A DNA stretch of 64,000 nucleotides from Alitta virens. Its lineage: Eukaryota; Annelida; Polychaeta; Phyllodocida; Nereididae. The position numbers and the translations under genes were made by a program. Below, piece after piece: positions 48,904 through 60,669 of this stretch. Where the stretch lies: NCBI GenBank assembly GCA_932294295.1, contig OW028584.1, forward strand, positions 29,618,970 to 29,682,969. Direction: 5' to 3'. How positions within the stretch are numbered: position 1 is the first letter of the stretch; each line of letters opens with the position of its first letter. Under the pieces are notes generated by a model, which ran no database searches, was not told where the DNA came from, and saw nothing but the letters and a program-made list of their open reading frames with translations.

Positions 48904-51900
48904 ATGGAAGAAGAGGAAATTTCTTCTGAGGAATTTTTCTCAAAATATAGAGAATTTGTTAATGGAAAGCAAGAAGAACAAGAAAACAACAAAAATGGGA
49001 ATCTCCTGGACAGAATCAAGAACCAGAGGGAGAAAATTAAAGAGGTAAAATTTGTAAGATATTACAATGAAGACTCTCAATAACTGATTCTCAATTTAAA
49101 AGAAAACGGTATAACTATAATGATGACAGGTGGACCGAAAGTTATTTTGAGACCGCCAATTTCAGAAAACAATGAGTGTGAGTGGGATGAAGATCATAAA
49201 ATATTATAAAGATATTTAAAGATTAGGCGATAGACTCAATAAGAAATATTGTGATATAAATTTGTCTATTGCTTTATTTCATTAACATAAATGTTAACTA
49301 ATTGATATAATAAATTATAATAAAATCAGGGGTTGAAATACTTCATTTCTTCAGGGTCTGGGTTTTGATGGGCTAGATAATATTACAAAAATATACAATT
49401 AAACCTTAATAATCTTAATAACCTTTATAACCTTAATTGCCTTTACAAAACGGTAAATAAAATGAAGCTTACACATAAACTTTAAATAACTTTAAAATGA
49501 CCTGATGTTTGGCATAATTTTCATCACTGAAGTGATCAGTAACCTTTGACCAGAGGGTTTATCCATAATCCATATTCCATATTACAGATGAGGGGCACTT
49601 TTCTGTACCACACAATGAAGGTTTCCTAGATGAGCCGATTTGCCTTCAAAAACTTCCGCATTAGTTCTATTTCCCAAGCACAGCTGAAAGGCATTGAAAT
49701 TACATTCTCTAACCAAACCGGACACACTTGTCTATCGTTTTTTATGAGAAATTGTTGACATCAGTTCATAATAACAAACTGAGGCTATTTTAATATTGTT
49801 AAGCAAGAAATCCATCCTTGCCGACGGCACCATTTTGTGTAAACAATGCATGCTGGGAAGATCATAAAACGAAAATGAGGCACTAGTAATGACGTGATAA
49901 TAACTACGTCACTTCAAGTGTTGTGACGTCATTATCTACTCTCCAAAAATTCTCAGTGCAAAATGGCGACGAAGTTTTTTTGAAATCGGAGCTCTCGTAG
50001 GTTATAGAGAACAAATAACAATTGTCAGATCACTGCCTTAATTTCTCTTCAAAAATCAGACCATGAACTCCTAAAGAGTGGACAGGCAAGGTCAGTGTAC
50101 CACTGCTTTGTGACGTCATTATTTTATTTTGAGTGCGAAAGTTTTTAGTGGGCAATCGGTCCTTCCTCTACAGAGGATAGATATGCCATTTAAAGGTTTC
50201 CAGTGAATTTTCATTAGAAAAATAGTAGCTATTGTGACCTCAAAATGGAGCAGTAATTGTGACATCACCAAATCACCTTAAGGAGGCACTGACTTTATCT
50301 GCCTTGATCAGTAAATATTATTCACTAGGCTGGACTCGTATCTTACGAGTTAGATTTTCCAATATGGACAAGATTGCACATGAATTGACAAGAATACTAG
50401 TGTAATGCTGTCAAAAAGGAAAAAAAAAAGAAGTTGTATGCTGGTTGCTAGCAATATATACACCGAGCATAAATATGTTATATAATAAAAGTGACAAAAA
50501 CAAAAAAAAGTAAACTAATTGGATGTGAGCATAAGGAATACCGGACTCAGGACAGAAACAATTAGATCAAATGATCAAGCCTTGCTGAAAGTTCCCAGGT
50601 GCGACTCAAACAGTTAAGTCTGAAAGAGCTTTCTCTGTAGCTGTGCCAAAATTTTAGAATGAACTACCACTTAATCGAAGACTGATCCCCAATTTTGACT
50701 CTTTTAAATGCAGTCATCAGATTCTACTTTTCAATAAGGCTATTTAGTTAATTATGCTCTTTAATTTTATTTTTTTTATATACTTGACTTTTTATAATTT
50801 ATATTCATCTGATTCTACTATATTTTTACATATTATTTATTATTCTATGTAAAGCGCATGAGAGGAACAGTTCAATTGTAGCGCTTTGCTTTACAAATGT
50901 AGGTAAATAATAATAATAAATAAAAATAATCAGGAAAAAAAAACAAACTTATACCGAAATGGCATAAAAAGACAAAAACGGAAAAACGCTCCCATTACCA
51001 TTCCATCAGTTGACGTCGATCAAATACTGCTAATTGGCTATTGGTACAATGGCAAAAAATGGCAGCATTTTGGCATTAGATATATTATGAGGCAGCAGCA
51101 GAATATCATAATTAGGGAGATAAAACATAGGGCAAAGCTGCAGGAAACATGGTCAAATAAAACATAGGGCAAAGCTGCAGGAAACATGGTCAAATAAAAC
51201 ATAGGGCAAAGCTGCAGGAAACATGGTCAAATAAAACATAGGGCAAAGCTGCAGGAAACATGGTCAAATAAAACATACTAGTGCTGCCTGAATTTTACAT
51301 GGTACTCAATGGTACTGCTGTGCACAATTACCAGCAGATGTCATAAGTATCAATGCACCAGCTCAAGATATTAATTCAAGCATATTTTTGAATTAATATA
51401 TAAATAAACCGATTAAGCTTTAAGATGCTTCATGTTTGTTTGGGAACAAATATTAGGATACAATTCCTTATGCAAATGTTGACAGTTTTCTTTGTAATAT
51501 TACAAATATATTATTGATCAATCATTTGAAGTTAACACCTGAAACCATTTTTTTTCTCCATGAAACAAAATTATTTAGCAAATATTAACTTAACATTTTG
51601 CGATATTTTGTATGTCAGCCATGAGTGTGGCTGATAATAAGTTAATAATGGTGACATCATTCAGGAATTAAAATACATTTTGGTCGCATTTTTTGAAGGT
51701 GACATATAACCATACGATTTACATTAATATCCTTGATCGTATTTCCCAAATATTTAATGAACAAATAACAACCTCAAGCCATGATCAGCTGAAAAGTCGC
51801 TACTATTTCAGGGGCGGATCAATAAACATTTTCCCCTTGGGGGGGGGGGGGGGCTTAATAAATTAAATTATATTGCGGGGACCACCGAATTTTAATTAAA

Positions 51901-54900
51901 ATGTACTAGGTCGGGGGGGGGGGGTTTAAATCCCCTTACCCCCCCCTTAATCCGCTACTGTATTTGGCGATAATTTTGGTAAATATTATGTGTTCTTTTT
52001 TTCTCATTTAAATATCTGTTGTACATCAAATTTTAATGTCACCCCCACAGCAGGAAAGTTTCTGTAACAATTTATTGATACAATTCTGTCAATGCTCTAC
52101 TGCTACAAACATTATATGGAAATATATGGACAAAAATCACTTATAAATCCTTTTTAAGGTCACCATTTAGCATTATTTATCAATTCATAAACATTGCATA
52201 ACAACAATAACTGTGGCACTAAATTCATTTTATCATATCATAAACATCCGTTTTAGATTGTAATGTATCAATTATTGATCATTGCCATTGTTATACGCCT
52301 GCAGATAGCCACGATAAATAAAAATAAATTCCATTTTACAAATGCATATTAAATATTCATAGGAGTACAAACACTCCTTGTGTGACACGTTTAATTACAA
52401 TAACTGTGGCACTAAATTCATTTTATCATATCATAAACATCCGTTTTAGATTGTAATGTATCAATAATTTATCATTGCCATTGTTATACGCCTGCAGATA
52501 GCCACGATAAATAAAAATAAATTCCATTTTACAAATGCATATTAAATATTCATAGGAGTACAAACACTCCTTGTGTGACACGTTTAATTACATTTCCAGC
52601 AAATATTGCATGCTACGGCTTATAAATGGCGCCGCACGTGGACCATACACAGTTCCATTACGCGGATATAATATTTGCATATACTATTGCAGTTAGTATG
52701 AGGTAGTCATAGTAAAAGTCTGATACTAAGAGCACTTTATGTATATAAAAGAAAATATTACAGCCTAGAGTTGCCAATTCTATCCAGAATTATAGAAATA
52801 GGAGAGGCGTTCAGAAAGTTCTGATTATTTTTCATATAGACAGTTATAACTGACACAGACTTATGATATTCATAAACTTCAGGTAGTATACATTTTATTT
52901 ACAAAGAAATAATGTAACATAAATATTCTTGCAATTTTTTTTACAAAAATTCACACTTTGACCTTGTGACAATCTGTTAATATAAATATTGTCAAAACAT
53001 AATTGCAATCAATTTTTAGAAAGAGTTATTTTATTTTTATTTTTTTAGTTAACACTTCCATATTACGAGAATAATATGAAGTATTGAAATATATGAATTA
53101 AATGCAGTTTCATAATCATCACTAGCATGTTTGTAGGGTGGTGACTATAGCTCATGATTTAATTAATTTTGTCAAATCTAATTATACGATTTAGAAATAA
53201 ACTTTTCCAATTTCTTTATTATCTGTTTTGCTCTTGTTGTATATTTTCTTCTTCCTATTTCTATTCTTATAACTTAATATAGTGAACTTCAACAATTGTT
53301 ATTTTAATTGTTGCTAATAAATATACTGCCTTGCATTGTAAATATATATTGGATTATAAAAATTTTTCAAACGTTCAGCTCAAGTGTCCTGGATAGAAGT
53401 CGTTCCTACCATGCATTTTTAGGGCAAAGGTTAGAGCAGACACTTTGTCTGTACAATTTACTGATTTATGTTTATTTATGAGTCATAATTCATGAGTTAT
53501 CACCAACTGGATATTTAACATTTAAAGACTCAATAATTGACAACTGGCAGTTATTAGGATATCTTGGAAGATGGACCCAGTAGCCGAAATAGGAAGTTCA
53601 GTAATGCACTCAATTTAATGGGCTCTAAGTATGACATCCATACAATTCTCTCATAAACTCCACACAGAAATATGTCAATATACCATGAATAATGAATGAC
53701 TAAACATATTAGGGCAATTGTAATACATGCAGAAAACGTGCCATACATCCTATGAATTAGGTTTGTTATTGATGGAGGAATCGATGAAATGAGGCAGCTG
53801 TTATGACAAAACAATTATCCCAAGAATGCAACAGCTTGGTGGCATGTTGGCCAGCTCTGCTAAAGGTCCCGGGTTTGATACCTTCATGAGCTACATCCCA
53901 GCAGCTGGATGTCGATCGCATGAGATGTTAAATTGGATGTGCCTTGTACTCGGTGTCTATGCTGAGGCAAGTAAAAGACCCACCCATGAATAAGTGTGTA
54001 ACATACTATGGAATCCAAGCCTTCTCATTTCATCATTACATCTGTCTTTGGCAGCTGCCCATATAAGCTGACTTAGCTTTAAACCCAGTACATGGCCAAA
54101 TGTGCCACGTGCGTTTTCCATGAGAAGGATAAATGCATGCGTTTGGATAAACGCATGGAAAATACACGTGGCACAATTGGACATGTAGCATTAGGGCAGG
54201 GGCCTAGCTCAGAGGTAGCGCTCTGGGCTTCCAACCGCTGGGTCCCGGGTTCGATTCCCGGTCGAGCCTAAGTTGGATGGCTGTTTCCCTCCTTCGTCTC
54301 ATTGTCATGGTCCCTGCCTGTCCTAATTAGCACAACTGGTGCAGAAATACAGGACGTAAAGCCCTTACCACACACACACACGCAGACCCAGTAGCATTCA
54401 GACATTGAGATATTGAAAAAAAAATAGATTTGTTTCAAAGTTTAAAAAAATCGAGGGCAGTAAATTGTTGGCATATTGTTCTTTAAATGAATAGCTCTGA
54501 AATAACAAAAATACTTAAAATGCCATTAGCAAATATTAGCTAAATGAGCAGGCCTAATCGATAGTAATGACCAATTATGCCTAGTATGTTCAAAGTGATT
54601 TTCAGTCTGCAAAATAATATTATTGCACTAAGATGTAATCTCTAGTTATAAGTAACTCTCTAGCAATTATCTTGTAAAACTATTAAATAACTTAAGTAAT
54701 TTGGCTTTATTAAGTATTGCTATGTGAAGAAATTTACAGTTGAATGTAATATTCAGTATCGTACAAGAGATTTTATCAATAAGAGATAATATCTCATAAA
54801 CATGTTTATATTGCATATTTTGATAAAATGTCACAATGACATGACATGACATGACATGATGCTTGTAATAATTTGATTAATGCCTCCTATGAATAAATAT

Positions 54901-56432
54901 AACACTGTACAATCCTCAGTGTTAAGACCATCTCACAATTACGAAATCACATTTAAGAGATATATGCTTATCATTAATGAATAACACATCACTATAAAGG
55001 CCCAGTGTAGAGTTTGCATCAAAAGGTGGTTTTAATATTAATGAACCCTTATTTCTTAAACAACATGGCATCCATATTGAATATCAGTTAGTTTTGTAGG
55101 TTTCTGCATTATAAAACGAATTTTATCTAAGTATCAAAATTTCACATTAAAGCATACATGAAATTGCATGTGTGGGATTTTATCAGCCCACAAAAAACAA
55201 TTCAACATCTGACGCCAATGTGCTAGACTACTATGCATTTATTGAAAGGCATAAATAAATCTATTTAAGATTATCATTTTATAATCTATGTCTTTTTATA
55301 AAAAGCCAGTTTAATTTAAAACAAATGAATTTTCACAAACCAAAGTAGAAAGTATTGCGGTACTTAAGATAAGATAAGATAAGATAAGATAAGATAAGAT
55401 AAGATAACATTTTATTTAAAGTTGGCGGTGACATAAAAACAATACAATACAAACTAAAACCTTTTCGCCGACAGAAAACAGGGATAGATCATACCCTTTT
55501 TAATATTTAACATACAAAGGGATAGATCATACCCTTTTTAATATTTAACATACAAAGGGATAGATCATACCCTTTTTTCATATTTAACATACAAAGGGAT
55601 AGATCATACCCTTTTTATTATTTAACATACAAAGGGATAGATCATACCCTTTTTAATATTTAACATACAAAGGGATAGATCATACCCTTTTTAATATTCA
55701 ATATACAAAGGGATAGATCATACCCTTTTTAATATTTAAGTTTCTTTGTCGACGTCTGTGTATGTACCAAGTTTGGACTGACATTAGGTGGCGGGGTGGG
55801 GCAAAAATTGCATATAATCTGCAGCAGCTAGATAATTCTATTACTACTATACCGTTTTTATTTGCATTTTGTAAATTTGTAGTAATATCCGTTATTTTCA
55901 AATGATATATTCTAAATCCCTACTAGTGCAAACCAATTTTGTTTGTGCTCCGTGCTGGATCTAAAATGAAGTTGAGACCAGGTTGGGCATACATTTTTTC
56001 TCATCACCTAGTACAGTTTTGTATTTTTGCCCAAACTTAACCCAAATATCAAACCCAGAATTTGTATGAATTGTATTTTCTTTTTCATTTCAGGAAAATC
56101 CTGTTGTCTATGACCACGTAGTGAAACTGTTGGAAAACTCCAAAAAGGCAAAAGAAGAAAAAGAAATAGCTGTAGAAAAAGCAAAGCATGCCTTTAAGAA
56201 GAAATTAAACAAAAACGGAAATACGAAAAAGAGGAAACCGAAAGCTAAAAAAGAAAGTGAAACTAGAATTAACAGTTCTATGTCAAGTGGCAGCACTGTG
56301 TCAAAAGACTCTGGAATCTGCCAATCAGAAGACAGTGTATCACCTGACTCACCAACAGCCAATCAGGTGGAGCCTTTCATGTACTACAAGAAAGAGAAAC
56401 CCCGGAGACTCTTTACGTTACCAGACACGTGA
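48904..56432 (+). CDS. Small Lys/Glu-rich protein of unknown function, two proposed exons
   Basis: Exon 2 (56,094-56,432, 112 aa) follows TTTCATTTCAG and reads ENPVVYDHVVKLLENSKKAK, a Lys/Glu-rich helix, a KKRKPKAKK nuclear-localisation-like stretch, then a Ser-rich tail with SKDSGICQSEDS and the end RRLFTLPDT. DSGICQS resembles an extended beta-TrCP phosphodegron. Exon 1 (48,904-49,044, 47 codons) begins MEEEEISSEEFFSKYREFVN and ends KNQREKIKE at AAAGAG|GTAAAA; both ends are phase 0, giving 159 aa. The join across a 7-kb repeat-filled intron is inferred from phase and composition; further exons may exist. Coiled-coil and nuclear location are inferences. I do not recognise a family. Confidence 0.5.
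49830..49980. promoter_or_regulatory. Cluster of CRE-like sites between divergent ATGs
   Basis: TGACGTGA, TACGTCA and TGACGTCA occur within about 50 bp (49,889-49,927), flanked by AAAATGGTGCCGTCGG on the minus strand (about 49,833) and AAAATGGCGACGAAG on the plus strand (about 49,969). It could be a bidirectional promoter or a repeat; further TGACGTCA at about 50,112. Confidence 0.35.
50590..50945 (+). pseudogene. L2/CR1-like LINE 3' end
   Basis: SERAFSVAVPKF then a stop, NELPLNRRLIPNFDSFKCS and HQILLFNKAI match the C-terminus of L2/CR1 ORF2. The 3' UTR follows with GTAAAGCGCATGAG, TTGTAGCGCTTTGC and an (AATAATA)n tail, the known style of L2 termini. 5'-truncated. Confidence 0.85.
51122..51277. 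repeat. 37-bp tandem repeat, 4.2 units
   Basis: AAAACATAGGGCAAAGCTGC plus AGGAAACATGGTCAAAT is repeated identically at 51122, 51159, 51196 and 51233, then 8 bp of a fifth unit. Perfect identity implies recent expansion. Confidence 0.97.
52205..52591. repeat. 194-bp tandem duplication
   Basis: Two copies (52,205-52,398; 52,399-52,591) starting AATAACTGTGGCACTAAATT differ at only a few bases near the TATCAAT word. A recent tandem duplication in the proposed intron of the Lys/Glu-rich gene. Confidence 0.95.
52600..54080. other. Gene-free AT-rich stretch
   Basis: I found no coding exon or repeat copy here. It would be intronic if the two-exon gene model is right. Confidence 0.4.
54089..54187. 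mobile_element. Palindromic MITE (CACGTG family), short copy 2
   Basis: A 99-bp copy with both ends: TACATGGCCAAATGTGCCAC to CACGTGGCACAATTGGACAT. The central AT-rich part is deleted. A SINE-A begins within 6 bp of its right end. Confidence 0.92.
54185..54398 (+). repeat. SINE-A full length, plus sense
   Basis: A box TAGCTCAGAGG at 54,203-54,213, B box GGTTCGATTCC at 54,249-54,259, ending TACAGGACGTAAAGCCCTTA and a (CA)n tail. Short duplications GTAGCATT (54,185-54,192 and 54,391-54,398) flank it. The best-preserved head of the family here. Confidence 0.93.
55362..55408 (+). repeat. (GATAA)n pentanucleotide repeat
   Basis: About nine units of AAGAT/GATAA run into CATTTTATTTAAAGTTGGCG, which read in reverse looks like a LINE 3' end with a TTATC tail. 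Confidence 0.92.
55481..55738. repeat. 38-bp tandem repeat, seven units
   Basis: GGGATAGATCATACCCTTTT plus TAATATTTAACATACAAA repeats from 55,481 with few changes. Each unit has an imperfect inverted pair AAAGGG/CCCTTT. Confidence 0.95.
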
Positions 56433-57190
56433 CTTGTGAAATGACGTCAGCAATATCATGAATAATTTATTATTCTGTACATATACAAAGAAAAAACTAT
56501 TTCTCACTTGTGAGTGAAATGGGTTATAATGTCCTTTATTTCAGAGCATGTTATTTCCCCCCATGTATATTATTGTGGAAATTGAGTGCAACCCAAGCTA
56601 TCATGGACTGAAGTAATGAAAAATATGATATGATCAGGGGCAGATCTAGGATTTTTGAAAGGGAGGTCAGGCATAGGACTTGTACCAGCAGCGAAGGTGC
56701 GATGTTCTGCTAAGGGGGGGGGGGGGGGGGGGGTCTGGGGGGATTTTTGACAGAGAAAAGTGGGAGTTAGGACCCCTCTAAATCCTCCCCTATATGATAT
56801 GTGATTTATGATATGATATGATACATTAGCCAAGTTTAGCACTTGCGTATTACTTATTTCTATTAATTTTCATGTCTCAAACACAACACTGCAACAGCCA
56901 TAGACTATAGAAACTATTGACATAAAGATGATTTATCATGCATGTGTGGGTTCACAACAGAAATAGAAATACAACAATCATTGATGTGTTGAAACTCTTG
57001 CTTATTAAATATTTCATAAACACAGGAGATATTGCCACATAACTTGTCAAACTGTCAAAATCGATGCCATTTTTCTTCGTAAAGACAGATCGACATATTA
57101 TTACAGCTGCAGTTTGCGCTTAATAAATACACGATATAATACATATGACTCTCTTTATATGTCTGTTCAATCAATGAAAAACTATTCTAT

Positions 57191-57385
57191 TACTGTCGTT
57201 GTAATATGATGGGGGCCTAGCTCAGAGGTAGCTCTCTGGGCTTCCAACCACTGGGTTCAATTCCCGGTTGCATGGCTGTTTCATCCTTCTTCTCATTGCC
57301 ATGGTCCCTGCCTGTCCTAATTAGCCCATCAGGTGCAGAAATATAGGACGTAAAGCCCTAATCCACCCACCCACCACTGCCGTTG
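57191..57385 (+). repeat. SINE-A, plus sense, internal deletion
   Basis: Element about 57,205-57,374 with the GGGGGCCTAGCTCAGAGG head; part of the B-box region is lost (TTCAATTCCCGGTTGCATGG). Tail CCACCCACCCACC. Imperfect flanks ACTGTCGTTGTAAT and ACTGCCGTTGTGAT. Confidence 0.9.
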
Positions 57386-58015
57386 TGATAATTATGTAGA
57401 ATCGTCTTTTAGACTTTGTAATCTGCAACACTGCTGCAGCTTACAAACAGCAAACTTTATTAACCATGCAATAATTACGAAGAATTCCAATTGAAATTTT
57501 GCACATAGTCAGAACATGACATCAGTTCAGGTCTAGTCTGCTAATCCTATTTTAATCCCTATTTTGCTGTTACAGTTTCCAGGTTTTATGAGAAACTTGG
57601 TAAACAATTCAAAGAGTAAAATACTATAATCATTCAAACGGATAACAACTATATACAATAAACAATATAACAAAGCACATGATTGGTCAAACTCTGTTTT
57701 TGTCATGTTCAGTTCTTTACACCAGAAAGTTGACCTGTGTCCAATCACATGCCTTGAAATGCATAATGTCAGCTGTCAACTGAGAGAGAAAAAATATTTC
57801 CATCGCACGTAATGATTGCATGGACAGTCAGCTACATTATATCAGATAGGCATTTACGATGCTGTCTTGTTTGGCTTGAGTTATGTTATGTTTCTTTAGG
57901 AAATGAAGCTTGAAAATTAAGCAAACTTTGACATCATGTTATCAGAATTAATTGAAAATTGAAGAGTGATTCTACGTAATTATTACAATAATGCCAACCT
58001 GCCTTACAGTGGAAT

Positions 58016-58150
58016 ACATAGACTTGGAAACAATACCCAAGAGGACGTCATGTGAATCCAAGACTCCCATTGGCTAAGGCATTCCGTAGCCAATGAGGGT
58101 CCTGCTGGATTCACATGACGTCATCTGGGGTTTTGTTTCCGAGTCTATAA
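58016..58150. mobile_element. Palindromic MITE carrying CRE and CCAAT motifs
   Basis: Arms of about 60 bp: GACTTGGAAACAATACCC, GACGTCATGTGAATCC, CCATTGGCTA and their inverses TAGCCAATGAGG, GGATTCACATGACGTCAT, GTTTCCGAGTC. Flanking TA on both sides suggests a Tc1/mariner-type TA duplication. No coding capacity. Confidence 0.88.
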
Positions 58151-58630
58151 AATTGGCTGTACTAGCGAGGTGGCCTCAATGTGTGATAGATTTAATTTAT
58201 ATATCAAGCAAATGTATATTTCATCTGTTAGTATTTTTTAATTAATTATCAAGTGTCAACAATATTTAACAATGTACATCATGTACACTAAAATAATACA
58301 AAGAACTTTATGGCTTAAAGATACACAACATTGTACCATGTACATAGATTCTGTAAATATGAAAATGGTTGAAGTAACACAGATGCAAGTTCTTTAATGG
58401 CTTTCTATCAGTAATCTATCAATTGTCTGATTAATGCCAATTAGTTACATATGTGTCAAATTAGGACGTATAAATTCTACACATATTTTAGTGGCTGTTT
58501 TGGACAAAAATAATTGATAGTGGATGGGACCTTTATTTTAACCTACAACTAATAAAGTTATAATCAACTGTCATTTTGTAAATATGCTTAACCATTACTT
58601 TTGTTACGTTACGTTTTCTTTAAATTTTTC

Positions 58631-58943
58631 GGGTTTAGTGCAGTATAGTGGACCCAAATTTATGCACTAATTTGGCGTCCATTAAAAATTAACTTCTATA
58701 TAATTCACAAGTTTGAAGTTCTAGCACAATTAAAATAACATTTGGTGTAGAATAATGGGGGTTTGGGGGTGGCAGCCCCCATGAAAAAGCAAAAAATAAA
58801 CTCTGTCTCCATGAAAACCGCCGGCATAACTACTTAGTTTGTGACGTCATACATTGATTTCAAGCATTTTTACGTCATCGGCATGGCAATGAGGCTCGTT
58901 TAATATGGTCATAAATCTGGGTCCGCTATACTGCACTTTTTCC
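58631..58943 (-). mobile_element. MITE, copy 2 (AGTGCAGTATAG termini)
   Basis: Inverted, diverged copy of 30,391-30,686, with inverted repeats at 58,637 and 58,937. It shares the GGGGGTTTGGGGGTGGC-like middle and outer words. Confidence 0.88.
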
Positions 58944-58949
58944 AATTTT

Positions 58950-60080
58950 TCGATCTTCTGTACATATTGTATTTTGCTTGTACCCGGACACATGTCAATA
59001 ACATTCCGTTGTCAATAAACGTATATATATACTTATTTGTGAAGTAGTCTTATAGTAAGAGACACTATCATATATAACTACCTAACGTATGGTGCCCTAT
59101 TATGGTCAGTGTCCTAATTGAAGCTCTCTCTTTTCATCTACTGGGCAGTTGCACCACTGAAGCAGTAGCATTTAAAACTTCCGATTTTTTTTTAATTTGC
59201 AAGGTCATTCAAGGACAAATGGTTCCAATTTGTATACAAAATTAGCCAAGGATTAGAGAGTGCATGAAAACCATGTTGGTCGTCAGGGTTTCTCTTCAAA
59301 CTTACATGTTTGAAGCATCAACATTTTAATATGGAAGTAGATTTACAAAAATTGCCTTAATTTCTTTTAAGAATTTAATTCATCTATTTTACAGCCGAAA
59401 CTGTTTTACCAGGGAAAAATCATTCGTTTCAGCAAATCTTGCATAAAAAAGGGTGACCATAATATGACACCGGTATCCTAATATTGTCAATATGAGGTTA
59501 CTTGTTTCGACAGGCTGTATTTCTTAATGTTTAACAAATATTTAGTTACTTTCAATGATATTGTAAGTGAAATGGTTATGCTTAACAATAGAGTTATCAG
59601 GAACCAGTACTATGGGCAAGACTTCATTGACAGCTGAGCATAAAGAAGAACATGACCATACTTGGGCACCATACTTAAGGGCCCGCAAATAGAGCAAACC
59701 TTACTAATAAGAAGATGTTCAGATAAAAGATGGTTGGCTGTGCTCTGGCTAGGAATCAAGGAAGTCGTAAAATCCAGTCTGACTATTTATGATATTCGTG
59801 AACACGAACGTCATAGAATATTAAATATTTATGATTAGTATGTCTGTGTCTGCATGCGTACCTCTCAAACCGCTTAATTGGTCTAAGCGTAACATTAAAA
59901 ATTCTAGTGGAGTTTTTTTAGACACCTAATTGATGCAATTATTAGACCGACAGACTCATCCCTGGGACATGCATTTGTCATTGGCCTACATAACACACAG
60001 ATAGAAAAACTACATTTTACTTGACTAAAAATAAATACAATTGTATGAAAGTTTATTTCTTTGCCATAAATACCTTGCTC
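58950..60080. other. Gene-free stretch
   Basis: I see no coding exon, RNA gene or recognisable repeat copy here. Confidence 0.4.
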
Positions 60081-60085
60081 TCCCT

Positions 60086-60140
60086 AGTGAGAATAGAAAA
60101 GAAAAGAATAGAAAAGAATAGAATAGAATAGAGTAACTTT
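60086..60140 (+). repeat. (TAGAA)n pentanucleotide repeat
   Basis: GAATAGAAAAGAAAAGAATA and AAAGAATAGAATAGAATAGA precede GTAACTTTATTACAACC. In minus sense this is AATAAAGTTAC plus a TTCTA tail, possibly the 3' end of the LINE at 60.7-61.8 kb. Confidence 0.85.
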
Positions 60141-60669
60141 ATTACAACCTATTCTAGGACAGCGTCACCTAAAGGTGAATGTGTGTACCATACCATATGG
60201 CCTTAGATGATAAAACTGCAGTTTGATATACAACATAAACTTTGAATAAAATCCCTTTCCAGTGAAGCTTCTGCATGAACAGACAGCAAAAAATAATAAG
60301 GAAAAAAACTCCAAAAAAAAACCCAACAACTAAACATTCGAATTTACTCGTAAACCATTGTTTATCACAACTTTATCACATTCAAGTTAGACAATGTTAT
60401 ATGCGTTTACCATGGCAATTTTAAACAATTGGCTGAAGAAGCTCACCGACAGTATTTATTCGACCATAAACTTACAATTTACATCAACAAACTTTTTAAA
60501 AAGAAAATTGGTTATATTATAGTTGCAGGAGCCATGCACTGGGGCCAAAAGGTGCCGACTAATAATGGATGCTTATTACAAACATTTCACTTGATGTTAC
60601 TGTGTATCATCACAACAATTATAATTATATCATAAACATGTTTGTCTTACATATTTAATATCAATTTTA

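Noticed and set aside
54194..54270. Genuine tRNA gene
   Set aside because: A and B boxes are good, but the anticodon stem does not pair well, the acceptor is unmatched, and the sequence is the head of a dispersed SINE.
55481..55738. CRISPR-like array
   Set aside because: Units are contiguous 38-bp tandem repeats without unique spacers, in a eukaryotic intron-like setting.
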